From the NCBI GenBank assembly GCA_034336665.1, contig CM067576.1, positions 12,701,385-12,765,384 of the forward strand: a stretch of 64,000 nt of DNA. The letters run 5' to 3'. The stretch is from Luscinia megarhynchos (taxonomy: Eukaryota; Chordata; Aves; Passeriformes; Turdidae). Of the stretch, positions 11,975 through 25,612 are shown one piece after another (position 1 is the stretch's first letter; the number at the start of each line of letters is the position of its first letter). The translations under genes and the position numbers were made by a program. Under the pieces are notes generated by a model. It searched no databases, was not told where the DNA came from, and saw only the letters and a list, made by a program, of their open reading frames with translations.

Positions 11975-12235
11975 GAATAATAGGATCACAGAGTGGTTTG
12001 GGCTGAGAGCAACCTGAAAGATCATGCAGTTCCAATCCCCTGCCATGGGCAGGGACACTTTCCACTAGACCAGGCTGCTCCAAGCCCTGTCCAAGCTCAC
12101 CTGGAACACTTCCAGGGCTGGGCCAGCCCCAGTTCACCTGGGCAGCCTGTGCCAGGGCCTCATGACTCTCATGGGGAGGAATTTCTTCCCAACACCCAAC
12201 CTACTCCTACTCTCTTTCAGTGTGAAGCCATTGTA
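11975..12235 (-). mobile_element. CR1 LINE 3' fragment (antisense on plus strand)
   Basis: Plus-strand phrases AGGATCACAGAGTGGTTTGG, CATGCAGTTCCAATCCCCTG, CCATGGGCAGGGACACTTTC, CACTAGACCAGGCTGCTCCA and GGGGAGGAATTTCTTCCCAA are the reverse complement of a CR1 3' region. It has the same orientation as the copy at about 9645-10035 but a different internal sequence, so probably a different subfamily. It lies between the teneurin-2 juxtamembrane exon and the 45-bp minisatellite. Confidence 0.88.
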
Positions 12236-12374
12236 TAGCATCTATCTTCATTTTGTAGATTGAGCATCCCTGACCAACCCAGGGCTATGCCAATCCTTTC
12301 ACATTCCCAGCTTTCTCAGCCCACGGCCCCAAGCCCTGCACAGCCCCAGGAAGGGAAGGTTTGCCAGCTCCTAG

Positions 12375-13543
12375 CCATGGGCTCTCAGCCATCTCTGTGC
12401 CAGGGACAGGGCTGTGTGCCCGTGGGCTCTCAGCCATCCCTGTGCCAGGGACAGGGCTGTGTGGCCATGGGCTTCCACCATCCCTGTGCCAGGGACAGGG
12501 CTGTGTGGCCATGGGCTCTCAGCCATCCCTGTGCCAGGGACAGGGCTGTGTGCCCGTGGGCTCTCAGCCATCCCTGTGCCAGGGACAGGGCTGTGTGCCC
12601 GTGGGCTCTCAGCCATCCCTGTGCCAGGACAGGGCTGTGTGGCCATGGGCTCTCAGCCATCCCTGTGCCAGGGACAGGGCTGTGTGGCCATGGGCTCTCA
12701 GCCATCCCTGTGCCAGGACAGGGCTGTGTGCCCGTGGGTGCTCAGTCCTCCCTGTGCCAGGGACAGGGCTGTGTGGCCATGGGCTCTCAGCCATCCCTGT
12801 GCCAGGGACAGGGCTGTGTGGCCATGGGCTTCCACCATCCCTGTGCCAGGGACAGGGCTGTGTGCCCGTGGGCTCTCAGCCATCCCTGTGCCAGGGACAG
12901 GGCTGTGTGGCCATGGGCTCTCAGCCATATCTGTGCCAGGGACAGGGCTGTGTGGCCATGGGGCTGCCACCATCCCTGTGCCAGGGACAGGGCTGTGTGC
13001 CCGTGGGCTCTCAGCCATCCCTGTGCCAGGGACAGGGCTGTGTGGCCATGGGCTCTCAGCCATCCCTGTGCCAGGGACAGGGCTGTGTGGCCATGGGCTC
13101 TCAGCCATCCCTGTGCCAGGGACAGGGCTGTGTGGCCATGGGCTCTCAGCCATCTCTGTGCCAGGGACAGGGCTGTGTGGCCATGGGCTCTCAGCCATCT
13201 CTGTGCCAGGGACAGGGCTGTGTGGCCATGGGCTCTCAGCCATCCCTGTGCCAGGGACAGGGCTGTGTGCCCGTGGGCTCTCAGCCATCCCTGTGCCAGG
13301 GACAGGGCTGTGTGGCCATGGGCTCTCAGCCATCCCTGTGCCAGGGACAGGGCTGTGTGGCCATGGGCTTCCACCATCCCTGTGCCAGGGACAGGGCTGT
13401 GTGCCCGTGGGCTCTCAGCCCTCCCTGTGCCAGGGACAGGGCTGTGTGGCCATGGGGCTGCAACCATCCCTGTGCCAGGGACAGGGCTGTGTGCCCGTGG
13501 GCTCTCAGCCCTCCCTGTGCCAGGGACAGGGCTGTGTGGCCAC
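12375..13543. repeat. 45-bp minisatellite, 26 copies
   Basis: The consensus is GGCTCTCAGCCATCCCTGTG followed by CCAGGGACAGGGCTGTGTGG and CCATG, 45 bp in total. I counted 26 units over 1,169 bp. Two units, near 12628 and 12716, lost a few bases (CCAGGACAGG). Sites of variation are the junction (GCCATGG or CCCGTGG) and the unit start (CTCTCAGCCATCC, CTTCCACCATCC, or GCTGCCACC/GCTGCAACC). The last four units (13364-13543) look like a duplicated 90-bp dimer. Because 45 is divisible by three and the unit lacks stops in several frames, open frames of 200-456 codons run through it on both strands. They are not genes. It lies about 140 bp right of a CR1 copy. Confidence 0.95.
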
Positions 13544-16500
13544 GTCAGAGCCTGTGCAGCTGCACCTGGAACACGAGCTGAGCAGTGGGAGCCAGGCCAA
13601 GCACGCCCTGCACAAGTGCCTGAGTTATAGGCACTGTGGCAGGGCTAATTGAATAAGTCCTGTGCATTATGCATGAGACTTGACAGGTCTGAATCATTCA
13701 GCCAGTGGATTTATGTGCATCTTCACCTTGTATAAACACAGCTACCTGCATACTCTCATCACATTATCCCCATGGCACTCTCAATACTGAGCAGTGGTGA
13801 GGGATAAAGCCCACCAAGCTGCTTCTTTCCCTTTCTTTGCATCTTTCTGCTTGCACAGCATGTATGTAAACCTATACACTGCAGAGAACAGCGGTTCCAG
13901 TTATGTCAAAAGGTGTTTGAGAGGATTCACTGTCAATTTGCGGGCAGGAAAGAGAAAATTATTTTGAGCACCTTTCGAATTGTTCTCTTCTGCAGTGTCA
14001 TATCCACACGAGATTTTCAGATATTTTGCATCCATTTAAAAGTGATTATAGTGGTCACAAACAGCCCATCAGTGGTCACACACTAAATGTTCAAAGGGTA
14101 AATGTTAGGGATAGAAGAATCAAAACACTTCTCACAGAAACTGCCATTTACAGTCCTGGAGCTACCACTCAGATAATCTCAGAATGCAGGGAATCTATTT
14201 AGATGTGACTTATTCATATGTGCATTCCTAAGCTCCAAGAAAACAAAAAGCACCCCCCACTCCCAGAATCCACTTATCCCAGCCCCTGGAAATCTCTCAG
14301 CATGCAATCTATGCAGAGTTTAACCTCTGTATTTTTGACAAAAGCAGCAGGGGAGCAAGACATCTTTCCTAAGACCCTCTTCCCCTGGACATCCTATGGA
14401 CTAAGCAGATGTCTAAGAATAGTAACTAAAATCAGGAGACATTTTCTGTGAAAAGGGCAGTTGCCAGATTTCATATTCATGCTGAATTTGCAAATTTTGT
14501 TTCTATTATGTCAAAATACCTCACAAAAACAAACAAAAAAATGCCTTAAAGCCTCTGGTATGTTAAATACCAGACATGAAACTAAAAAGGATGTTTTGGA
14601 AAGAAAACTACTCAAAATTTGTTTCTACAGAATGTTTAAGAATCCTTGGAAAATAGACAGGAAACTTATGTGGGATCAAATTATTTACTCAATTCAAACT
14701 TATTTGTCTTGCTAAAACAAACATTTTAAATGGCTTTTTCAGTCTCACCTCAAGTAACCTATTTATTTAAGTACAGCAAATGAAATGAAAAATCATTCAC
14801 AAAGCTCAAACCCCACCAAAGTGCAGCTTATCCAAAGTGCCCCATGGAGCAGAGAGAGCTGTGCTGGGCTGGGACAGCAGAGGAGCAGCTCAGGGTGTTG
14901 GTGCTGTCAGCAATTTCCACACCCTGCACACCACTAGATTCAGCTGGACCAGCCCCAAAAAACAAGAGTGCATAAAGGTTAAGTGAATCTCAAATCCCTA
15001 CAATGCAAACAAGTCACAGAGGAGAATTAGACTTTCGTGTGTCTCGGTGTGTCTATTCAAAGTTGCCATTTTCTTAAATTTTATTGCGAGCGTAACCATA
15101 AATGTAGGTCACTTGCAGAGATGAAAGTCTGCTGCTTCAAGTGTGAGCCAGTCCTTACAACAGAGAGCTAAAGAAATCATAACTAATAGTCTGTCCAAGA
15201 AAATTATAGTTGCTACCTTATAATTACCAGGTAAATTCAGACAAGGAATTATAAAAGATCTTATTAACATGGTATTAAAAAAAAACCTTGCGATCCATCT
15301 GCTTCCAAGCACACCATGGTTTCATTAATAACTGTGTTTTAATCATGGATGCACGTTAGGTAGGAGCAATTAGAGCTCCTTCCTAATGGGGTAGGGATTT
15401 GCATGTCTGCTCCATCCCTCCTGGAGACTGAGAATCTGCTCACACATCCATGAGGTGATCTACACACTTCCACTAAGACAGCTGCAGTCACAAACACGAG
15501 GACTGTTCCCCTTCCACCAAGAATGAGTGGAGAAAAGTGTGTCACAGGGGCCTGAGGGGAAAGTCTGTGCCTGCACTGAGCAGAGCTGAGTGGCAGCTGA
15601 GCAGGGGGAACAGGGAGATACCTTCTCTCTGCTGCTTCACAACGCTGTGAGATGGCAAATTTATATGATTAACCTTCCTTTCTGTTAATCAAAAAAAAAA
15701 GCCTCCAGCAAAGGAATAAGTAGAAGCCCATTTAATTAGAAATGTTGGGATCTACACAGAAGTTGAGTGCATGTGTCTCAGAGGAGAAATTTGGGCTAGT
15801 CAATTTGTGCCTGTTTGCTGTTTTTTCTGGTTTTCTTTTCTAGTTTGAAACTGGCTTTGTTTTTATTTCCCAACAACAACTTGTTGCATCCACAAACTGT
15901 ATTTTGCAGAGCACTTACAGGTATTATTTTTGTGTGTTTGCTTTCCCCACACTCAACACTTAAACATATTTTCAAAGTTGTTCTCTCTTGATGTTCAAAG
16001 ACTGAGCTTGTCAGAATTTACAGGGTTCATTTAACACTAATATCTAATAATTCAGAATAGTTCTCTAAACCATGAGAATTCAGAAACAATAAATTTTGAA
16101 GTAAAATCTTTGAGGTTTAGGTCAAAAATAATAACCAACTTCTCACTCCTACTCTAGCCCCATTCACACACAGAGAACAAAAGCACCTGGAAGCTAAACT
16201 TGCATTCCCAGCAAGAACAAAAGCAGAGACCTGGTTCATCACTCCAGGTGGCAGAGCTGCCAAGGATCAATCTAAGACTTACATAAGATAGAGGTTGCTA
16301 GAGTGAATCACATATTATTTTAAGAAGTCCCAAAAGGTACACAAATCCACAGGAAACTGATAGCACTTACATGCAAATTATCTTGAAATTCTCTAAACTC
16401 AGTAGTGTCCCCACATTCCTCTTTCATTGGTCTTCTCTCATTGTGGCCATGAACCCACTGCCCACTCCAGGCAGAGTTTTGTCTAAAGGACAATGGTTTC

Positions 16501-19500
16501 CAAGCTCAGGAAGCTCTCTGTCTTGTCTTTGTGTCTTGTCACTCTTGACCTTGCACATTTAAAAGAGACCTCTGGTGTCCTTGTGAGCTGGAGATCTCCC
16601 TGCAGTACAGCTCAGTGTCTGCCAATAGGCAGAGCAGAATGAGGATTTTCACTTATCCCTTGATGATATTCTTTCTTAAAGGGAGAAATATACAGACTAA
16701 TGATCCATAATTTCCCCCATTCCTACTGCATCTTCCCAGTTAGGGTCTGTAAAATACACACTGCTTGCTTGTTGGAAAATTCACTATTCCCTAAGCAACT
16801 CAAAAAAAAGATGGGAAGATTATACAATTGAAACAGAACTAAGAATGTTTCCATAGTCTAATTTCCAACTAGTCATGCTTATTAACCCCTGAATTAACAT
16901 CATCCACAACGAATCCATCAAACATGACTTTGTCAGGATATATCCAGTGTTTGGAGCAGGACAACCTCTTTTCATATGAACAAGGGATCACTATATCACT
17001 ATATTCCATTATATCACAAACAACATGAACAAACATACATTAAAAGCACATTTGCTGTTCCAAGGCCATTGTGCTATAGGAGCAGAAATGTTCAGTTTCT
17101 TTTCCATCCACTCATGAGGTGAACAATGATGCAATTCTCGGTATTTATTATGTAGTTTTCAGCAACATTAAATTAATTTCCAAGCCAGGTCTAATGAATC
17201 ACAGACATGATGAAACAAAAGGTACCTAATAAATCTTAGCATAATGTTAATTTCATAGCATCTGTATTCAAAGACCTATATGCACATCTATTTTTTATTT
17301 CATATGGTCTGACAATAGTCTTAATGCATCACAATGTTTGCATGAAGCAAAAGATATTTAGTGTTTTGCACTTCTGGGTGCATATAGATTGGTCCCTACA
17401 CAATCTGAAAAGAACAAATGTATTCCCAAAAAAATTAAAAAGTAATTAAACATTATTGCAGGCTTACTTGTATTAAATCTTACTAAGCTGAGACTCTCAT
17501 GGTCCTTTATTAGTTACTACTTCTTGATCATGTAGCAAAACTTTAGGAATACCAAAAATTGATCTTACTGATCTCAATTATTATTCATAAAATAACAGTT
17601 ACTTAAAAGATTAGAAACACAGTAATTTAAAGTTTTATTATTCCTCTGGAGAAAGAGGTTCAAGTTCAACCCAAGTCACAAGTGAAACAAGTGCATTAGG
17701 CCTATTCCCCAGTGATTACTTGCCCCCATTACAGAATGAATGCACAATCCATCACAGCTGACAACCTCTCCTCAAGAGATGCCCGAGACAGGAATAGCAG
17801 GGGGCTGAAAGTCAGAAAGAGCAATGGGGGAACTGCATGGGAAAAACTTGCAGAGTGCTGCACACACTCCACTGGATTCTACCCAGTGCTGTCAGGGCTC
17901 TGCTGAGGAGCGCGGATTCTCAGTCGCTGTAACAGGGGAGTGAGAAGCCTTTCCCAGCTCCTCTCATATCTGAAGAGGTTGAAAGATAGTTCACACACAA
18001 ATGATCAGAATTTACTGAACTAAATCTTAGTTGAGATCCATACCTTGCTGATGGGCTCACAATTAACAGGCACTGAACAGAGGGCAGGGAGGCTCTGTCA
18101 GATGGGCAGTGCTGCATGTGTTCCTTTTTGTACAGGATACGTCACCATTGGGGGCAATCTGGAAAAGTCCTCTCCCACAAAAACTGGACTTGGCAACACA
18201 TATGCCAGACAAGGGTATCAATAAATCACAGATGATTTACAGAGGCTGGCAGCCTCTGCTTGATAATTTTGTTGGCCAGCCTTCAGCCACATTTGCAGCA
18301 GGAGCAGTACAAGCACTGTCAGGATGAAGCTGGGAGGGGACAGGAGTCCTTGACAAGGGCTGAGGAAGGTGTGTCAAAGAAATCTCACAATTATATTCAT
18401 GCCCTTTCATATTCTGCTATTGGCAGAAAGGGACAATGTGTCCAGGAGCTCTAACCTGCAATCCACCCATTAAACATAAATTAAAGTGCTTGAAATATCA
18501 TTATCAAAGAATATGAGTTTTGCTACTTAAAAGGAGAAGTCTTAAAATAAACAACATGAGCAAGTAGCACCTTTCCTTGCTAGAGAAACAGTGATGTCTC
18601 TCCTAAAATTCAGAAGTGTCAGAACTTTCTATTCTTCCTTGAATACCTCATGTGACTGTGACAAGGATGCCAGAGTTCTCCTGAGGGTATCCAAGAGATG
18701 TCACAAAAATTGATCCTGTTCCCATGCCTTTTTTTAAAACAAAAAACAAAAGCCACATTGGTGGCTTGCTGGGTGGACATCTGCCACTTTTGATATATTA
18801 TAGACAGGAAAGTCTAAAGTACTATTAAAAAAAGTCCAAACCAATCATATCTGTGATAGAATTCCAAATGGAACACAGGCCATGCAGGGAAGGGGGCACA
18901 GTCTGCTGCTGATAATGCATTATTCAAGAAGAGACCTGACCGAGAACTGCACAAGGACATAAAATAAGTGAGCAACTGGGCCAGAAATCGGCAGATGAAG
19001 TTGAAACCCATAAAATAAAGTATGCTGGAGAGGAGTAATTTTAACTACATGTAAAATAATGACTTCTGAGCTGAATTACATCAAACAGAAAGAAAATTTT
19101 GGGCTAGATGTTAATCTCAAGTAAGTCAAACATTAAATCAGTATAGGACAGGTAAATAAAGCAAGGAATATTGTTATGCTACCACCCCTTCTCTCAGAAA
19201 AGACCTAGAATGACCAGAGGTTGGAGAACAAACAGGACAAAGCACATACATGATTTGTCCTTCTCACTTGGTAACAACTTTTTGGGTGCTGGAGACAAAT
19301 GAATGGATAACTTGACTTGTATCTAACCCAGCCCAGCTGCTGCTGCACATACACCACACCCCTGAGTGTACCAGTGTTTCTTCAAGTGTTTGACACAAGT
19401 TGGTGCAGCATGGCCCTACCCAAGCACCAAGCCTGGCAATCCAGGGAATCTTTAGTATCTCTCATCACAGGCAAACCCTGGGATTTTTATGCCATAAAGC

Positions 19501-22500
19501 ATTTCCTAGAAGCAGCATGATTTTAGGCAGAGAATGCAGTACATAAATGGCAACTGCTGACATGCCACAACTTTTGTGCAGGTGTCTCAACCCAGTGTAG
19601 CTACAGTACAATGGTAAATACCCTAATTAATAGCACAGCAGAGTCAGTTATAATTATGAGAGATGAATTTTCAAAATATTTTGTTGGAGATCTCAGGGAC
19701 ACAGCAGACAAGGATTTAACTTTTACAGGGTTGATAGCAGAGACCAAAGATCAGCTAAAAAAAAAAAAAGCATAATTCTCTGGACTACCAGTACCTAGGA
19801 TATTTATAAACCTGTGCTTTAATATTAATGACTTAGAATCTTACAGAGCTCATATAGAACATTTGGATGCATTCTCGATTATATTGCCTCTTCTGCTTGT
19901 GGCCATTCAATTGTTTGTAGGCAAGGTTAAAGCAGCATTTCAAAAATAGATCATTTGATGTAAATGTAATACTTGTAAATGTGGAATATATGCAAGAAGT
20001 CCTGCTTATTGACTGTGACTATTGAAACTCAACAACAAATAGGTGGCTTAGTTTCAAGGTCATTCATTCTCAGCAATTCATCTAAATCATCAGTATGCTA
20101 TGTGCTATGTACGACATTTTCATCATAAATTGAAATTAAAAGTTCATTTGGGAACGCCATATAAAGTATTATATCCATTATACATATAAAGCAAAATCCA
20201 CAACTTCAAAAATTTATAGATACCACTATTTTCAACAAAACAATAGGCTTGCCTGCATTACACCTAGAGAGCACAATAAAGAACCATTTTTCTGTCTTAT
20301 TTACCCTGCCTATAACACTGAACAAGACCTCTCACTTCTCAGAGTCACTTTTTGCAGTTTACAATGCTGAAAATGGAAAATTCCATTAACTATAATGGCA
20401 CTGCTGTGTATTTTTATATCTTGTTGCATGTTTTTTTTCCCAGTTCTCTATCAATTGAATTAAGCTCATATTGTTACCCACATACAAGCTTCTGTGTTAC
20501 CCAGCCACAGGTTTATGGTCTTGTTAATTGTGCCTGACATCTGCAATAGTTTTATACTTAAAACAATGACAACAACAGCAACATTTTGTAACTTTTGAAA
20601 CAGAAAGTGTATTTCCTGGCTTCAGAAGGAAAGCAGTGAGGACTGTTTGTAAAAAATCAGCGTAAGGAATCTCAGGCTGCCATTCCTGCTGGGTTCCTCA
20701 CGGCTGCAGAGAGAATCCAGCTCTGGGCTTCTCTCACCCAGAGCATTCCCATAAACACAGAAATGGGAAATGGGAATTCCAGCACCTAATTTTCTGGGAT
20801 ATGAACCAAAGGAAAGGAGGCAGAGCCTCAGCTTTGGACAGCTCTGGCTGTGGAAGAGGGATGAACTCAGTGTCAGCCCTGCTCCTTCTGTACACCAGGG
20901 AAACACAGGAATCATTGGAAAACACAATGGAAAGGAGAGCTGACTTCACACTGTCTTAAATATAAAAAAGAAATCCTTAGGCATAATTTCACCCTCAGCA
21001 TGTAAACTCTTTTAGACAATAAACTGTTTAGAACAAGATGTTTGCTTTTAAAGCATCCAGCCTAAGAAATGTTTTATAGAAATACCATAAAGGATCTATG
21101 AGTAAGTGTATTGTTGTCAGCAGCAGAAAAATTTCTGCTAGGAATTAATTGCTTTCTTTTGAATAAATGTTATTAAAGATTGAAAAGGAGATGGAAGAAG
21201 GGCTGTAAGATGCTTCATTGTCACTGTGTTCACACAGAATAAATAGGGGGACCCAAAAAAAGTTTGCTTGTTTTTTTTTTCAAATTGATCACCCCCCCTC
21301 CAAGCTGACTGATTTATTTCCCTGAGCACGTCAATAAACTGAATGGAATGGATTTTCAAAGCACAGCATGAAAGATATACCCACAAATCCCATTAGGAGT
21401 AATGTGATTTGTGTGCTTATCTGCCATGCAATGCTTTGAAAGTTCATTCCCCTATTTCCATCTGCAGCTTTTCTACTTCCAAAAATAGTTGAAAAGCTTG
21501 CACACACTTGCAGCTCCTTTGGGGGTAGGGAGCAGTGGCTGATGTGAAGAGCAGGTGCCCAAATCCCAGGATAAAGCCAGGCAAGCAGAGTTCCAGCCCA
21601 GGAACACGAGCTGTCCCTTGGGTGGGTGTTTGCTCCCCAGTGCCCACTGTGATGCCAGAGAGAACATCCCTGGCTCAGCCTCCACTTCCCTCCTCTCAGT
21701 CCTCTTTACTGAAATGTTTTGATTTTGTGCCACTTTGAGCAATCTTTTTGTCACGGGAAGGGTAACAGCACTGCGTGCTGCCTTCAGAATCTGGAATCTC
21801 ATGACAAAGACCTTAAAAGAGAAGCAGAATACAATGCACTGCTCATTTATTCTCATGACAGGCCTTAGATTGTAGAGAGCGTAGAGAACTGGCACACGAT
21901 TAATCAGTTCCTGAGACTGTGTAATGTGAACTCACTTCTTATGGCAATTTCAAGAATCAAGGCTGCAATCTTTTTGGTCTTGCATCAGAACTAGATGACT
22001 GTAACTAATAAGAAAAGTGTATGTATTTTTATTTACCCAATACAGAATCTTTCAGCCTGGAGGATCCCAGATCACATTATACAATATCCACTTTACCAGC
22101 CTTGCCAAAATACTGCCACTTTTGAAACAGGCTTAGGAGAGCAGAAAGGGATGCTCTTAACTCAATTTTGCTCTATTTTTGAGCAATTGTGAGCATTCAA
22201 TGTTAATACAAAGCAAATTGAATCCAATTTTAATTTCACACCTAAAAGACACCATTATCATGAACAAAGTACCCTGCTTGTCTTTATTCTGTTTCCAAGA
22301 GGAAGAAGAACCTAGATGAGACTTGAAACTAATGTTTCAAGAAATATACACACAAATATACTCTTGAAAATCGCTGAGGCCTGAACTTACAAGAATTAAA
22401 ATAACTGCTTTACTTTTAATACTGATCATAAACCTAAGGGATAGCACGTCAAACATTTATTCAACTACGTTCATCTTCTGGAACTGCAACTGCCCTAATT

Positions 22501-25500
22501 TCTACAAACGTGTTGAACAAGATTTTCATAATCTCCTTGTTCCAAAGCATTCAGACCTTGACTCAACCTCTGTTAGTCACATTGCTAAGAAAATAGTTTT
22601 TACCTTTATTACTCCTTTGCATACACTGAATGAAGGGAAACTGCATGAGTATGAATGGCCAAATTTCTGTCCAGCATACAAAAAAAGTGTAATTTCTCAT
22701 CATAAAGTATATTCTTCCCTTAATAGAAATGATACAGAATAGCTTAATTTAATCACCTGATAAAATCACAATTTAAAACACTGTGTGAATGATAAAGTCT
22801 AAGGTTTTACTCTCTACACAAAGTAATTATTGGAGTTAAAAGTTCATTACAAAGAGGAAATAAATCCAAAGATGAAAAGCAAATATGATTTCTTCTCCCA
22901 AAGCCTCTAATTCATTTTCAACACTATAAACTGTTTATATTTCTTTCACAATGTGCTTCAAAAGGTGCATATATAAACTTAGCCTAAATCATATCTTGAT
23001 ACTGACATGAAGGCACAGATTATATTTTAGCATCTATGCAGATTGAGACTTTCCATAAGCCTTGAAAGGTTGATATTATTCATGTATTGTGATTTTGATG
23101 TCCTACTGAGCCAAAATAGAGACCTATGAAAATAAAATGTACAGCTTTGATAAGTATCTTACATAGTCAATCAGTTACAGCCTTTCCTTTGTGTGGGTTG
23201 ATTTTAGTGGTACTTTTGAAAGAATTATCAAATTGGACTATAGTTGCATTTTTGAGAATTTCTTTTTCTATTGTGCTTACATGATTCCTGTTAATAATTT
23301 CCCATAATGGGCTTCCTATAACTATTTCCAGTCTTACCTGTCTTATTCTGAAGTTTGCTCATGTTGCCTTCAAAGGAAAAACAAGTTTTATAGCAAAATT
23401 TTACAGTTTTCAGAGACTAAAAGCTGCCCCTCCTGCATCTGTGCCTTCTCTAGAATTGTAGAGCTGGTAAGGGAATATGAGCTGCAAGTGAGGACAGGAT
23501 TTGTATGATCACACCAATATGGAGGCACACGAGAAATCAGTGAAGGGTTTCATGGTGCCAGGATTTTAATTTCAGATCCCTGCCTTATTTTGAAGTGCCA
23601 GAGTTGCAAGTTTTCAGACTGGAGCAATAGATATTTCACAAGGAACTCCTTTGTGTGTGTGTGTCCATATTTCATCACCCAATACAGGAATAAGAGCTTG
23701 CCTGTGCATCTGAAGTCCCAAGAGACATCATGACAGCACACCAGAGTCCTCTCCAAGCACTGTGCACCATGAATAATGGAAAACATTTTTATTTAATTTG
23801 GACACCTACATCCTGATTAATCTAAGGAACATCATAATATACACTTAAATATTAATATTTATATTAATTTTCTTTATCTCATATGTCTCAAATTGCCTTT
23901 TAGAAGATGTGGTTTTAAGACTAGCTCAATTTGATCTTCTTGGAATACCAAAACTAATCACTGCAGAGATTGCAGAAATCACTGTTACAGATGGAGCTGC
24001 TGTCCACAAGAGAAAAATGATGCCAGTTTAATGTACAGAGCATCTGATACCTGATCACTTTAATGAAGCTTTCTGTCTTGCATATGAAATGCTGCAGGAG
24101 CCTCTGCACTGTCTGAGGTCAGCAATGCAGAATGCTCCTCAGCAGCCCATTTAGAGCTGGGTAAAATCAAGGCCTGTTGTAACCAAAGTCAAAATTGTCA
24201 CAGACTTCAGTGGAGAGAGCTTCACTTCAGAATTCCTCTATTTAAAGTATTTGAGACTGCAAGTATCATAACAGTGCCTGAAAAAACAGTGTTTTCTACA
24301 GGAAAAGCAATACAACCCATCAAAAACTCAGTGGTTTAAACTGCAGGATGAATTGGACATGACCTGCAATGCATTAGCATATGCATAACTAATTAAAGGA
24401 TCATAAAATAAAATACAAGCTAGATTACACACCCTCAGAAACCTTTGCCTTCAATTACTTAAGGCATAAGTGAGTTATGTTAAATGATTAATACAACCAT
24501 AATATATGTAACAACTTTACTTAGTGATACTAATGAAATAACCAGGAATTATCCTTCAAAGAGAAGATAACACCCTGAAAGGGGCAAAAAATAATACATA
24601 TATTGTAGCTAGAACTACATAGTGGTACTTCATTGCTATACTGGAGTTCTACTTCTTCATGTCTGTTATACCCAGATGGCTGGCAACCAAACCAGGATTA
24701 TACATCTTTTTCTCTTTGATGGATGAATCAGCAAATATGATATTTTAAAGAAACCCCAAAACCTAAACTATATTGAAAATCTATCTAGCATTTCAGCTTC
24801 ACTCTTCGGTATGAAATTTATTTTCTGGTTTGTTTTTTTTCCCTTTCAAGAATTTGCTCCAGCTTGAAACCAGGTATCAAAGCAGCAGCTCAGCATCTTA
24901 AAAGAAAAATGACTAGGAACTCCTCAGTGTCACTGTATCTGACAAGTTTCTGCAATGTATTTACCTTCCTCTTTCACAATACTCAAACATTAAGAACACA
25001 AAAAGTACCACAGCTGGGATTTTTTTCCCTCATATATCCTGATTTGAAAAAGATACATTTGATTTCATGATCTGATACAGAAAATCTGCTTCTGCCTACT
25101 AGAAGTGGCTGTCTGTACTAATTAATGAAGAATAAAATATACATAACCTCTACTTTGCTAGGATGTAAACCAAAATGAAAATGAAGATACTACCAAACCT
25201 GTTCAGAAATCTTTAAAAATCTCACCTGGTAACATCTACACCAATTTTCCCATTTAAATGTATTTTAAAATATTTAATGACTGCATTTTTTCAAAAATAA
25301 CAATGGCATTATATGACTGGCATGCAAATGTAATTCAGGTTTGCTATCAGTTCATAAAATTACTTCAGAAATCTGTTCACATCCCATGGCTTTGCAGGGT
25401 TTACAAGAACTGCACCTCTCACTTTGTTCTCGAGAGCTATTTCAACATTTGCATTCAGGTCCTCACAGGTAAGTTTGAGCTGGGCTGCAGGATTACCCAA

Positions 25501-25612
25501 TTCCCATGCCCATCCGAGGGGAACGTTACACAAAGGCAGCTGGGCCTTTGGGACACTGCATTGTTCACAGAGCTGCAGAAATCCCACAGAAAAGCAGGAA
25601 GAGCTGTTCCCC

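Noticed and set aside
12260..13652. Overlapping open frames of 400-456 codons on the plus strand and up to 226 on the minus strand
   Set aside because: All are produced by the 45-bp tandem unit, which lacks stops in several frames; no frame is favoured and no protein family is recognisable.
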